Below are positions 34,764 through 43,834 of a DNA stretch of 64,000 bases, piece by piece. The notes beneath the pieces are model-generated. The model was given only the letters and a program-made list of their open reading frames with translations. It was not told the origin of the DNA and made no database searches. The stretch's first letter is position 1, and every line of letters begins with the position of its first letter. Source of the DNA: Croceibacterium salegens (GTDB lineage: Bacteria > Pseudomonadota > Alphaproteobacteria > Sphingomonadales > Sphingomonadaceae). The position numbers were made by a program, and so were the translations under genes. The DNA is taken from positions 1-64,000 of the forward strand of contig NZ_WTYM01000032.1 of NCBI RefSeq assembly GCF_009827435.1, in the 5' to 3' direction.

Positions 34764-36422
34764 ATGGCGGCGGATCTCTACGCGGACTATGTCATCGTCG
34801 GCGCGGGCAGCGCGGGTTGCGTCCTGGCGGCGCGACTGACCGAGAGCGGCGAGCACAAGGTGGTCCTGCTCGAAGCGGGCGGCGACGACCGGCCGCTCAA
34901 GGAACCCGGCCAGTTCATGTCGAACATGATGATCCACACTCCGATCGGGTTCGGCAAGACGCTCAACGATCCTAAGGTCAACTGGCTCTACGACACCGAG
35001 GTCGACGAGGGCACGGGCGGGCGGCCGCACAAGTGGCCCAAGGGCAAGGTGCTCGGCGGTTCCTCGTCGATCAACGGCCTGCTCTACGTTCGCGGACAGG
35101 CCGCGGACTATGACGGCTGGGCGCAGATGGGCGCGCGCGGCTGGAGCTGGGACGAGTGCCTGCCCTACTTCAAGAAGTCCGAGAACCAGCAGCGCGGCGA
35201 AATCGACACCCACGGCGTCGGCGGCCCGCTGCAGGTCAGCGACTTTCCGGAAAAGCACCCGGTCTCCGCCGCGCTGATCGACGCCTGCGTCGAAGCCGGC
35301 ATCCCCTATCGCGACGATCTCAACAGCGGCGACCAGGAAGGCTGCACCTGGTTCCAGCTGACCGCCAGCAAGGGCAAGCGCAATTCGACCGCGGTGGCCT
35401 TCCTGCACCCGGCGATGAACCGCCCCAACCTGCTGGTCGAAAAGCGCGCCATGACCACAAGGATCATCTTCGACGGCAAGAAGGCGGTCGGCGTCGAGTT
35501 CATGCAGAACGGCGAGCGCCGCAAGGTGATGGTCGCGCGCGAGGTGATCCTTTCCGCCGGCTCGGTGGAATCGCCCAAGCTGCTCGAGATCAGCGGCGTC
35601 GGCCAGGGCGCGCTGCTACAGGATCTGGGCGTGGGCGTGGTCCACGAAAGCAGGATGGTCGGCGAGAACCTGCAGGATCACGTGATGATCGGCTGCCAGG
35701 CCCGCCTGCGCGAAGACTGGCAATCGATCAACCATCGCTCGACCGGACTCAACCTCGTCAAGGAAGTCGCCAAGTACGGCTTCGCCAAGACTGGCATCCT
35801 GAGCATGGCGGTGGCGCACGGCTGCGCCTTCGTGAAGACGCGCCCCGAGCTCGAACATCCCGACATGCAGATCCACATGATGGCGGCGAGCATGGACCTC
35901 GAGGTTCTCGCCACCAAGCAGGCGCTGCAGCTCGAGAAGGAACCCGGCATGGCGAGCAACCCTTGCCAGCTAAGGCCGGAATCGCGCGGCTCGATCCACG
36001 CGAAGTCGCCCGACGGGATGGTCAACCCGAAGATCGTGCCGAACTACTTCAGCGATCCGATCGACCAGGCCATGGCGGTCACCCAGCTCAAGGTCATCCG
36101 CAACATCTGGAACCAGCCGGCGATCCGACAATACATCAAGGACCCGGGCGATCCCTTCGGCGACACCGACGAGGCGATCTTCGAATACGCCAAGGTCGCT
36201 TCCGCTACGGTCTACCACCCGGTCGGCACTGTCGCGATGGGCGACGATCGCTTCCCGGTGACGCCCGACCTCAAGGTTCGCGGAGTGGAGGCGCTACGGG
36301 TCATCGACGCGAGCGTGTTCCCCAGGATCACCAGCGGCAACACCAACGCCCCGACGATCATGATCGCCGAGCGCGGCGCCGAGATGATCCTGCAGGATGC
36401 CAAGGTGGCGGTCGCCGCCTGA
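34764..36422 (+). CDS. GMC-family FAD-dependent oxidoreductase
   Basis: This 552-residue flavoenzyme oxidises an alcohol. The FAD-binding motif is VIVGAGSAGCVLAARL near residue 12. The GMC signature GGSSSINGLLYVRG is near 98, and the second signature SAGSVESPKLLEISG near 260. The catalytic His is in YHPVGTVAMG near 485 and the partner Asn in TSGNTNAPTIM near 528. It resembles choline/aryl-alcohol dehydrogenases. GAGGAGAGGAAA lies just before the ATG. It is divergent from the secreted paralogues and ends the catabolic island; a TadE relic follows convergently. The substrate is unknown. Confidence 0.92.
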   Translation: MAADLYADYVIVGAGSAGCVLAARLTESGEHKVVLLEAGGDDRPLKEPGQFMSNMMIHTPIGFGKTLNDPKVNWLYDTEVDEGTGGRPHKWPKGKVLGGSSSINGLLYVRGQAADYDGWAQMGARGWSWDECLPYFKKSENQQRGEIDTHGVGGPLQVSDFPEKHPVSAALIDACVEAGIPYRDDLNSGDQEGCTWFQLTASKGKRNSTAVAFLHPAMNRPNLLVEKRAMTTRIIFDGKKAVGVEFMQNGERRKVMVAREVILSAGSVESPKLLEISGVGQGALLQDLGVGVVHESRMVGENLQDHVMIGCQARLREDWQSINHRSTGLNLVKEVAKYGFAKTGILSMAVAHGCAFVKTRPELEHPDMQIHMMAASMDLEVLATKQALQLEKEPGMASNPCQLRPESRGSIHAKSPDGMVNPKIVPNYFSDPIDQAMAVTQLKVIRNIWNQPAIRQYIKDPGDPFGDTDEAIFEYAKVASATVYHPVGTVAMGDDRFPVTPDLKVRGVEALRVIDASVFPRITSGNTNAPTIMIAERGAEMILQDAKVAVAA

Positions 36423-36435
36423 CCGGGCCGGCCGC

Positions 36436-36732
36436 TCAGACCTGGTAGGCGCGCCGGGTGTGGCTCGGCTTGACCGGGCCGACGGTGAAGAACGCGAAGT
36501 TCAGCGTCTGGCTGTAGGTCATGATGATATCGACATAGGCCGAGCCGTTGTTGGTGCCATGAACAAATGTCGGGTTGCTGAGACCGGCGCTCTTGAGCCC
36601 GTATCCGCCATTCTTCACGACACTCGAGATCTGCGCATCGGTCGGCCGCGGGTAGATCGTGGCGTAGCGCGCGCCGCGCCTCGACCGCCTGTCCCAGTCC
36701 GGTCTATGCCGAACCGCCAGAACGCGACCCAT
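36436..36732 (-). pseudogene. Truncated TadE-like pilus assembly protein (relic)
   Basis: The 98-codon frame ends with a pattern typical of TadE-like pseudopilin C-termini: GARYATIYPRPTD, GSAYVDIIMTYSQTLNF and PVKPSHTRRAYQV. The N-terminal transmembrane segment and processing site that define TadE are absent, and the first 20 codons are Arg-rich and unlike the family. Upstream there is only 30 bp before the L,D-transpeptidase stop, so the missing 5' part is not nearby in another frame. I read it as a gene remnant. Translation from the ATG at 36732 is possible, but no function is likely. Confidence 0.55.
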
Positions 36733-36761
36733 CGAATGGTTAAGCCTGCCCCTACCTTCGG

Positions 36762-38147
36762 TTAGGAATCCTGCAGGTCGTCGACGATTTCAATGACCTT
36801 CTCATCCGAAACGCGGGCGCGGTTACCGACCCGTGGCTGGTCCAGCGCGGCAAGGACCGGCGCATCGCGGCCGTAGATGTCGTTAAACGATCGCAGGTTG
36901 CCGTCGATGTCGCGGCCCATGGTGAAGTAGGTGATGTAGACCGGCATGGTCTTGACCACCGGAACGCGCGTGTACTTGCGCGAAGTGGAGATCGCGACGG
37001 CCTCGTCCTTGGTTGCACCCTGCCCGAGAATCGCGATGGTCATCGCCAGTTCGAGCGCCCGCTCCGTGCGGATGCAGCCGTGGCTGAGCGCCCGGTTGTC
37101 CTGGTTGAACAAGCCGCGGCTCGGCGTGTCGTGGAGGAAGATCGCGTGCGGATTGGGCATGTCGAGCTTCATCATGCCGAGCGAATTGCTCGGCCCGGGC
37201 TGCTGCACCACCGAGACATAACCATTGGCGCCCCTGGTCGCGACGTAGCCGGCCGATTTGGCCCAGCCCGGATTGCCAAGGACCCTGGCGCCGAGCCCTT
37301 CGCCCTTCACGATCGATTGCGGGACGGTCCAGGTCGGGTTGAAGATCACGCCTTCGACCGTCTCGGCCAGTTGCGGCGTCGCCGTGCGGCCGGGCTTCCC
37401 GACGATCGTCTTGTAGGTGCGGATGATCTGGTCATTTACCGTCAGGCGCAGCTGCATCTCCGGAACGTTGGTGATCAGGTATTGTCCGCCGAGATCGCGG
37501 GCGAGCCAGCGCCAACGGTCCATGTTGGCGCGGATCATCTTGCGCTTCGCCGTGTTGCTCGCGGGCGTCGCAGCGAGCAACACCTTGAGCGCGGCATAAT
37601 CGGGATTGGTCGGGTCGAGGCCGGCAAGAGTCCCGGCGATATCGTGGCTCGCAAGCGCATCGGCCAGAACCTTGCCGGTCGGCATCAGGTCGGGATCGGG
37701 ATCGACCACGAACCACTGCTTGCGCGCTTCCATCGGCGTGCGTCCGTCACGCAGGTCCTCGACCAGCCAGCCGAACACCTCGCTCGCCAGTTGGTCGAGC
37801 TGGGGGCTGGCGCCGAAAGCAATGGCCTGGCGCAGCGCATCGGGGCGGTAGTCGCGCGAATCGAGCCCCTCGCTGTCGATATGCTCGATCGCATCGAGCA
37901 GCCCCTGCGCATCCGCGAGGGACCACGGCTGCACGACCGGGAATTGCGGAGCGGGTGGGAGGTCGCCCTGAATGACCGGGTTCGAAACGACTTCGACGGC
38001 ATCGTTTTCGAGCACGTCTTCGGCCTGGAAGGGGGCAAACTGTTCGGCGAAGCTCTGCTCGCGCGTCTGCTGCCGGGCAGCAGCCGGCGCGGCCGCAAGA
38101 ACTGCGGCGCCGGTAGCGAGGAGGAGTTTACGCGTCAGGTTGGTCAT
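36762..38147 (-). CDS. L,D-transpeptidase, YcbB/LdtD-like
   Basis: This 461-residue exported protein starts with a signal peptide (KLLLATGAAVLAAAPAAA), has a helical scaffold region (residues 75-220) and a YkuD catalytic domain. The domain is marked by YLITNVPEMQLRL near 240 and the active-site SHGCIRTERALELA with its Cys near 375, preceded by IFLHDTPSRGLFNQDNRA. Such enzymes make 3-3 cross-links in peptidoglycan or attach proteins to it. YcbB-type domain order is normal. A monocistronic unit is likely: the divergent EamA gene starts 163 bp away and the TadE relic is downstream. Confidence 0.9.
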   Translation of the reverse strand: MTNLTRKLLLATGAAVLAAAPAAARQQTREQSFAEQFAPFQAEDVLENDAVEVVSNPVIQGDLPPAPQFPVVQPWSLADAQGLLDAIEHIDSEGLDSRDYRPDALRQAIAFGASPQLDQLASEVFGWLVEDLRDGRTPMEARKQWFVVDPDPDLMPTGKVLADALASHDIAGTLAGLDPTNPDYAALKVLLAATPASNTAKRKMIRANMDRWRWLARDLGGQYLITNVPEMQLRLTVNDQIIRTYKTIVGKPGRTATPQLAETVEGVIFNPTWTVPQSIVKGEGLGARVLGNPGWAKSAGYVATRGANGYVSVVQQPGPSNSLGMMKLDMPNPHAIFLHDTPSRGLFNQDNRALSHGCIRTERALELAMTIAILGQGATKDEAVAISTSRKYTRVPVVKTMPVYITYFTMGRDIDGNLRSFNDIYGRDAPVLAALDQPRVGNRARVSDEKVIEIVDDLQDS

Positions 38148-38309
38148 TGTTTCCCATGCCCCAAGGCCGATGTGTGAAGATAACGCACGCGGCGGCGGAA
38201 TTGTGCCCGTTTCGCTTCATTCCATCAAGCATCTGGCCTTGCTGTGGGCTGAATCGATGAAACGCGTGCGCGCCATTGCCCGGCGCACGCAAAGGCGTAA
38301 AGGCCGGAC

Positions 38310-39194
38310 ATGAAGCCGCCGCGCGATTTGCTGCCGTTCCTCGTCACTCTGGCAGCCGTGGGGCTGCTTTCGCTTATGGACGCGGTGATGAAACTCGCGG
38401 CCCTGGCGGCAGGCACCTACGCGACCCTGGTGGTCCGTAACGGCTTCTCGCTCGCAATTGTCGGACCCGTCTACCTCGCAACGCGAAAAGGCCGGCCGAC
38501 GCGCCAGGTCCTGCGGTTGCACGCCTTGCGCGGCGTGGTCATAGCCGGGATGAGCTTCACCTTCTTCTGGGGCCTCACCCGGCTGCCGCTGGCCGAGGCG
38601 ATCGCGCTGAGCTTCACCGCACCGCTCGTCGCCCTGTACCTTGCCGCCGTGCTGCTTGGCGAAAAGATCGCGCGGGGTGCCATTGCCGCCTCGCTGCTCG
38701 GCCTCGCCGGGGTGCTGATCATCGCCTGGGGCCGGATGGACGGCCCGGCGGCGGACGAGGGAACAGCGCTGGGCATTGCCGCGGTGCTGGTCTCCTCGCT
38801 GCTCTATGCATGGAACCTCGTGCTGCAGCGCCAACAGGCCCTGGTCGCCAAGCCGGTGGAGGTGGCGACTTTCCAAACGATCGTTTCGGGCTTCGTCTTC
38901 CTCCTGTTCGCCCCATGGTTCTTCACCTGGCCGGACACGGCGTCGCTGCCGTGGATCGCGGCGGCCGCGGCGATGTCGGTCGGCGGGGCGATGTTGCTGG
39001 TCTGGGCCTATGCCCGGGCCGAGGCGCAGGCGCTCATCCCGCTCGAATATTCGGGGTTCCTGTGGGCCATGCTGTTCGGCTGGCTGTTCTTCCGCGAACC
39101 GGTCTCCGCACCGACGCTGGTCGGCGCCGTGCTGATTGTCGCGGGGTGCTGGATCGCTGCGCCGCGCAAGCCGCCGGAACTGACCGCCGCCTAG
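38310..39194 (+). CDS. EamA/DMT-superfamily transporter
   Basis: This 294-residue integral membrane protein has about ten hydrophobic helices in two EamA repeats. The first repeat ends near LLGLAGVLIIAWG and the second near LVGAVLIVAGCWIAAP, and each contains the EALALS/LIPLEYSG-type segment before its last helix. Family members export or import amino acids, nucleosides or other small metabolites. The substrate cannot be inferred. It overlaps the convergent small membrane protein gene by 4 bp at its stop. Confidence 0.88.
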   Translation: MKPPRDLLPFLVTLAAVGLLSLMDAVMKLAALAAGTYATLVVRNGFSLAIVGPVYLATRKGRPTRQVLRLHALRGVVIAGMSFTFFWGLTRLPLAEAIALSFTAPLVALYLAAVLLGEKIARGAIAASLLGLAGVLIIAWGRMDGPAADEGTALGIAAVLVSSLLYAWNLVLQRQQALVAKPVEVATFQTIVSGFVFLLFAPWFFTWPDTASLPWIAAAAAMSVGGAMLLVWAYARAEAQALIPLEYSGFLWAMLFGWLFFREPVSAPTLVGAVLIVAGCWIAAPRKPPELTAA

Positions 39195-39418
39195 TTCGGC
39201 GAGGGGCTCGGGACCTTGGGCGGCGCCGCGCTCGGCGTGGGAGTGGGTTCTGCCGAAGCGGCCTCCGAAAGGGAGCTCTCCTCGTCTGCGCTGTCCTCGG
39301 TCAGCCAGTTCCACACCAGCCCCGCCGCACCCCCGGCGAACGCCGCCAGCGCCAGGCCCAAGGCCATGACGAAGACGTGGAGCCGTACTGGCGGTCTGCT
39401 GGGCGATCCGAATGGCAT
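39191..39418 (-). CDS. Small single-pass membrane protein of unknown function
   Basis: This 75-residue protein has a short basic N-terminus (MPFGSPSRPPVRLH), one membrane helix (FVMALGLALAAFAGGAAGLVW) and an acidic then Pro/Thr/Ser-rich tail ending PPKVPSPSPN. The gene is divergent from acnA and convergent with the EamA gene. Weak ribosome site. Codon positions look coding and the N-in topology is sensible, but I do not recognise a family. Confidence 0.6.
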   Translation of the reverse strand: MPFGSPSRPPVRLHVFVMALGLALAAFAGGAAGLVWNWLTEDSADEESSLSEAASAEPTPTPSAAPPKVPSPSPN

Positions 39419-39595
39419 GGTGCGAGGTACCGAGTCCTGAGGGCTGGCCCCTAGCCGCTGCGGGGCTCCATTCCAATCCCGCCCCCTTGATTTTACGCCG
39501 CGGAACGCGCAGGGCCCCGCGTAAATCCGGCCCTTGCGCAGACGCGCGATTCCCTCCTCAGGTCGGACCCGACAAACAGGAAGGACCAGCCGTAG

Positions 39596-42268
39596 ATGAC
39601 TCAGGTCGGCAAGAACTCGCTCGGAACCCGCTCGACGCTCGAAGTGGGGGGCAAGTCCTACGCGTACTATTCGCTGGCCAAGGCGGCCGAGACGGTGGGC
39701 GACGTCAGCCGCCTGCCCTTCAGCATGAAGGTCCTGCTGGAGAACCTGCTGCGCTTCGAGGACTCCGGCTTCACCGTCTCGCAAGGCGATATCCAGGCAA
39801 TTGCCGACTGGCAGAACAACCCCGTCACCGGCAGCGAGATCCAGTACCGCCCGGCGCGCGTGCTGATGCAGGACTTCACCGGCGTTCCTTGCGTAGTCGA
39901 CCTCGCCGCCATGCGTGACGCCATCGCCCGGCTTGGCGGCGACACCAGCAAGATCAACCCGCTGGTTCCGGTCCATCTCGTCATCGACCACTCGGTAATG
40001 GTCGACGAGTTCGGTACGCCCAAGGCCTTCGCCAAGAACGTCGAGCTCGAATACCAGCGCAACGCCGAGCGCTACGACTTCCTCAAGTGGGGTTCGAAGA
40101 GCCTCGACAACTTCAAGGCCGTGCCCCCGGGCACCGGCATCTGCCACCAGGTCAATCTCGAACACATCGCGCAGTGCGTGTGGACAAGCGTCGACGAGAG
40201 CGGCGCGACGGTCGCCTACCCCGACACCTGCGTCGGCACCGATAGCCACACCACGATGATCAACGGCCTCGGCGTGCTCGGCTGGGGCGTCGGCGGGATC
40301 GAGGCGGAGGCGGCCATGCTTGGCCAGCCGGTCTCGATGCTCATTCCCGAAGTCGTCGGCTTCAAGCTGACCGGCAAGCTGGCCGAAGGCGTCACCGCCA
40401 CCGACCTCGTCCTCACCTGCGTGCAGATGCTGCGCCAGGTCGGCGTGGTCGGCAGCTTCGTCGAATTCTACGGCCCGGGCGTCGCCCAGCTGAGCCTTGC
40501 CGACCGCGCAACGATTGCCAACATGGCCCCCGAATACGGCGCCACCTGCGGCTTCTTCGGGGTCGATGAGAAGACGATCGAATACCTTGCGCTGACCGGC
40601 CGCGACGAAGAGCAGCTCGCCCTCGTCGAGGCCTATTCGAAAGCGCAGGGCCTTTGGTTCACGCCCGAGAACGAGCCGGTTTTCACCAAGACACTCGATC
40701 TCGACATGGCCAGCGTCGTCCCCTCGCTCGCCGGCCCCAAGCGCCCGCAGGACAAGGTCGCGCTCCCCGAGGTCGACGAGCTGTTCAACAGCGACCTGCA
40801 GAAGCTTTACGGCAAGAGCGCCCCGGCCCGCGTCGGCGTCGATGGCAAGGACCACGACATCGGCGACGGCGACGTGGTCATTGCCGCGATCACCAGCTGC
40901 ACCAACACCTCCAACCCCGACGTGCTGATCGCCGCCGGCCTCGTCGCCAAGAAGGCGCACGAGAAGGGCCTGAAGCCCAAGCCGTGGGTCAAGACCAGCC
41001 TCGCGCCGGGATCGCAGGTGGTCACCGACTACCTCGTCAAGGCCGGGCTGCAGGAGCATCTCGACGCCATCGGCTTCGACCTCGTCGGCTATGGCTGCAC
41101 CACCTGCATCGGAAATTCGGGCCCGCTGGCCGAGCCAATCTCCAAGGCGATCAACGGTAACGACATCGTCGCCGCTTCGGTGCTCTCGGGCAACCGCAAC
41201 TTCGAAGGCCGCGTTTCGCCTGACGTGCGCGCCAACTTCCTCGCCAGCCCGCCGCTGGTCGTCGCCTACGCGCTCAAGGGCACCGTGACCGAGGACATCA
41301 CAACCACCCCGCTGGGACAGGACCAGAACGGCGCCGACGTCTTCCTCAAGGACGTCTGGCCGACCACCGCCGAAGTGAACGAGATCCGCTCCGGCTCGAT
41401 CGACCGCGGCATGTTCCAGAGCCGCTATGCCGACGTCTACAAGGGCGACGAGCACTGGCAGGCGATCAACGTCACCGGTTCCGACACCTACCAGTGGCGC
41501 GCCGGCAGCACCTACATCGCCAACCCGCCCTACTTCGAGGGCATGACGGTGGAGCCCGCGCCGGTGACCGACATCGTCGAGGCCAAGCCGCTCGCGGTCC
41601 TTGGTGACTCCGTCACCACCGACCACATCAGCCCCGCGGGCTCGATCAAGGCGGATAGCCCGGCCGGCGAATACCTGCTCGGCCACCAGGTCGCGAAGCA
41701 GGACTTCAACTCCTACGGCAGCCGCCGCGGCAACCACGACGTGATGATGCGCGGCACTTTCGCCAACATTCGCATCAAGAACGAGATGGTCCCCGGCGTC
41801 GAAGGGGGCATGACCCTCTACGGCGGCGAGGTCATGCCGATCTACGACGCGGCCATGAAGCACAAGGCCGATGGCACCCCTCTGGTCGTCATCGCCGGCA
41901 AGGAATACGGCACCGGGTCGAGCCGCGACTGGGCGGCCAAGGGCACCAACCTGCTGGGCGTGCGTGCGGTCATCGTCGAGAGCTTCGAGCGAATTCACCG
42001 TTCCAACCTGGTCGGCATGGGCGTGCTGCCGCTGCAGTTCACCGGCGGCGACACCCGCGCAACTCTGGGCCTGAAGAGCGACGATGCTTTCACCATCCGC
42101 GGCCTCGCCGACATCAAGCCGCAGCAGGACGTCGAGGTAGAGCTGACCCGCGCCGACGGCACCGGGTTCACCTTTACCGCCAGGTGCCGCATCGATACCG
42201 CCAACGAGCTCGAATACTTCCGCAACGGCGGCATCCTGCACTACGTCCTGAGGAAACTCGCCTCCTGA
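39596..42268 (+). CDS. acnA: Aconitate hydratase A
   Basis: This 890-residue TCA-cycle enzyme interconverts citrate and isocitrate with a [4Fe-4S] cluster. The cluster cysteines are visible in [12 protein letters not shown] near residue 436 and [12 protein letters not shown] near 500. Other family blocks are [14 protein letters not shown] near 127, [13 protein letters not shown] near 211 and the C-terminal swivel domain with [15 protein letters not shown] near 770. AGGAAGGA lies before the ATG. The downstream oxygenase gene starts at the acnA stop codon, so the two are probably co-transcribed. Confidence 0.97.
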   Translation: MTQVGKNSLGTRSTLEVGGKSYAYYSLAKAAETVGDVSRLPFSMKVLLENLLRFEDSGFTVSQGDIQAIADWQNNPVTGSEIQYRPARVLMQDFTGVPCVVDLAAMRDAIARLGGDTSKINPLVPVHLVIDHSVMVDEFGTPKAFAKNVELEYQRNAERYDFLKWGSKSLDNFKAVPPGTGICHQVNLEHIAQCVWTSVDESGATVAYPDTCVGTDSHTTMINGLGVLGWGVGGIEAEAAMLGQPVSMLIPEVVGFKLTGKLAEGVTATDLVLTCVQMLRQVGVVGSFVEFYGPGVAQLSLADRATIANMAPEYGATCGFFGVDEKTIEYLALTGRDEEQLALVEAYSKAQGLWFTPENEPVFTKTLDLDMASVVPSLAGPKRPQDKVALPEVDELFNSDLQKLYGKSAPARVGVDGKDHDIGDGDVVIAAITSCTNTSNPDVLIAAGLVAKKAHEKGLKPKPWVKTSLAPGSQVVTDYLVKAGLQEHLDAIGFDLVGYGCTTCIGNSGPLAEPISKAINGNDIVAASVLSGNRNFEGRVSPDVRANFLASPPLVVAYALKGTVTEDITTTPLGQDQNGADVFLKDVWPTTAEVNEIRSGSIDRGMFQSRYADVYKGDEHWQAINVTGSDTYQWRAGSTYIANPPYFEGMTVEPAPVTDIVEAKPLAVLGDSVTTDHISPAGSIKADSPAGEYLLGHQVAKQDFNSYGSRRGNHDVMMRGTFANIRIKNEMVPGVEGGMTLYGGEVMPIYDAAMKHKADGTPLVVIAGKEYGTGSSRDWAAKGTNLLGVRAVIVESFERIHRSNLVGMGVLPLQFTGGDTRATLGLKSDDAFTIRGLADIKPQQDVEVELTRADGTGFTFTARCRIDTANELEYFRNGGILHYVLRKLAS

Positions 42269-42975
42269 GCCTGCTGAGCCGCCTCGGCTTCGACAAGATC
42301 GCGGACGAGAGGGCTGATCCGGCCCGTCTCGCCGCGGTCGGGAAGAAAGTGCGGGCGCGGCTGCTGGCCGATCCGCGAGCCCGCCCGCTCGGAGGGCGCA
42401 AGGCGGACCTGTTCACGCTGCCAGGCTTCATCGGCGCGGACCGATGCCGCGAGCTGGTCGCGATCATCGAGGAGCGCGCTACGCCGTCGCCGCTGTTCAA
42501 CGACAGCCCGACCGGCCGCAAGGGCATCCGTACCAGCTCGACCCACTACTTCCGCGACGATCCGCGGGCGCTGCTGCTGGGCGAGCAGATCGACGCCTTG
42601 CTCGGCCTCGACCGGGCGAACGCCGAACCGATGCAGGGGCAGCGCTACTGCCTCGGCGAAGAATACCGCGTCCACCGCGACCATTTTCTCGAGGATCGCG
42701 AACACTGGCAGCGCGAACGCCTTCGCGGCGGGCAGCGCAGCTGGACGGCCATGATCTACCTCAACGAGGTGGAAGCCGGCGGCACCACCGATTTCCCCGA
42801 TCTCGGCCTGTCGATCCGGCCGGAAACCGGCATGCTGCTCGCCTGGAACAACATGGACAGGCGCGGCCGTCCCAACAAGGCGACGCGCCACGGCGGCAGG
42901 CCTGTCGAGGTAGGGTCCAAGTACATCGTCACCCAGTGGTACCGGCTTGAAGCGCACAACTGGGGCCCGGAATGA
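42265..42975 (+). CDS. Prolyl 4-hydroxylase-like 2-oxoglutarate/Fe(II) oxygenase, probable CTG start
   Basis: This protein of about 236 residues has a P4H-type double-stranded beta-helix: HRDHF supplies the first His-x-Asp iron ligands, TRHGGRPV the distal His, and [10 protein letters not shown] the basic residue for 2-oxoglutarate. [20 protein letters not shown] is the family core. The frame aligns with the paralogue at 43042 over the whole length. No ATG exists before the conserved N-terminus. The best start is CTG at 42265, giving [11 protein letters not shown] and overlapping the acnA stop as CTGA; the alternative GTG at 42184 lies deep inside acnA. Protein or small-molecule hydroxylation is inferred. 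Confidence 0.8.
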   Translation: MSLLSRLGFDKIADERADPARLAAVGKKVRARLLADPRARPLGGRKADLFTLPGFIGADRCRELVAIIEERATPSPLFNDSPTGRKGIRTSSTHYFRDDPRALLLGEQIDALLGLDRANAEPMQGQRYCLGEEYRVHRDHFLEDREHWQRERLRGGQRSWTAMIYLNEVEAGGTTDFPDLGLSIRPETGMLLAWNNMDRRGRPNKATRHGGRPVEVGSKYIVTQWYRLEAHNWGPE

Positions 42976-43041
42976 ACCCCACCGCGCACACGCGCCGGCG
43001 CGCTTAGGTCTTCATCAACCCGCACCTGCTAACACATCGGC

Positions 43042-43755
43042 ATGAACGCCGCCGTGCAGACACCGTCCAACGAGGACCTGAGCCGCCGCTTTAGCGACGC
43101 GACGAAGCTCGCCAAGCTGGGAGAACTCGTGCGGTTTCGGCTGGCGGGTATCCCGGAGGTGCAGAAGGTCGACGTCAGCGGTGCCGAACTGTTCCTCGTC
43201 CCCGGCTTCATGGACCCGAGGGACTGCCGCGAGGTGGTCCGCGTCATCGATCGCAAGGCGGAGCCCTCGACGCTCTATGACGGCCAGGGGAATGAAGGTT
43301 TCAGGACCAGCTTCACCCACCATTTCGATCCGGACGACCCGCTGACCGAAGACATCGAGCTCTACATTTCGGACCTGCTCGGGATCGACGACGACTATTC
43401 GGAAATCATGCAGGGCCAGCGCTACAAGCCGGGCCAGGAATTCAAGGCGCACCACGACTTCTTCCATCTCGGCGAGCGTTACTGGCGGGACGAGGCCCTG
43501 CGCGGCGGGCAGCGGACCTGGACGGCGATGGTGTTCCTCGACGAACCGCGCGAGGGCGGATGCACGCAGTTTCCGCTGCTCGACGTCACGATCCGGCTGC
43601 AATGCGGAATGCTGGCGATCTGGAACAACATGGACCTCGACGGTCGTCCCAACATGAAAACGCTCCACGCCGGAATGCCGGTGATAAAGGGCGTCAAACA
43701 CGTCATCACGAAGTGGTACCGCCAGGAAGCCTGGCGCCAACTCAACCCGCTCTGA
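43042..43755 (+). CDS. Prolyl 4-hydroxylase-like 2-oxoglutarate/Fe(II) oxygenase
   Basis: This 237-residue paralogue of the previous gene carries the same iron site: KAHHDFF (His-x-Asp), TLHAGMPV (distal His) and VKHVITKWYRQ. Shared core blocks are FLVPGFMDPRDCREVV, SFTHHFDPDDP, MQGQRYKPGQEF and WTAMVFLDEPREGG. The start is the ATG before NAAVQTPSNED. It follows the first oxygenase by 66 bp on the same strand. The two probably arose by tandem duplication with divergence. The substrate is unknown. Confidence 0.85.
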   Translation: MNAAVQTPSNEDLSRRFSDATKLAKLGELVRFRLAGIPEVQKVDVSGAELFLVPGFMDPRDCREVVRVIDRKAEPSTLYDGQGNEGFRTSFTHHFDPDDPLTEDIELYISDLLGIDDDYSEIMQGQRYKPGQEFKAHHDFFHLGERYWRDEALRGGQRTWTAMVFLDEPREGGCTQFPLLDVTIRLQCGMLAIWNNMDLDGRPNMKTLHAGMPVIKGVKHVITKWYRQEAWRQLNPL

Positions 43756-43780
43756 TCGTGATCTGCTGAGTAGCAAAGAA

Positions 43781-43811
43781 GGCGGCCGGCACCTTGGGAC
43801 TGCCGACCGCC
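43781..43811 (-). terminator. Rho-independent terminator of the PEP-CTERM gene
   Basis: Read on the minus strand, GGCGGTCGGCA, loop, TGCCGGCCGCC forms an 11-bp stem with one mismatch, followed by TTCTTTGCT. It lies 24 bp past the stop of the PEP-CTERM protein gene and may also end the convergent oxygenase transcript. Confidence 0.65.
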
Positions 43812-43834
43812 AGTATTCGGTCCCTCGCGACAGC

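Noticed and set aside
39191-42241. A 1016-codon open frame on the minus strand opposite acnA
   Set aside because: It mirrors acnA codon structure in a high-GC genome, has no family motif and would include the small membrane protein gene only as its end. acnA is certain on the plus strand.
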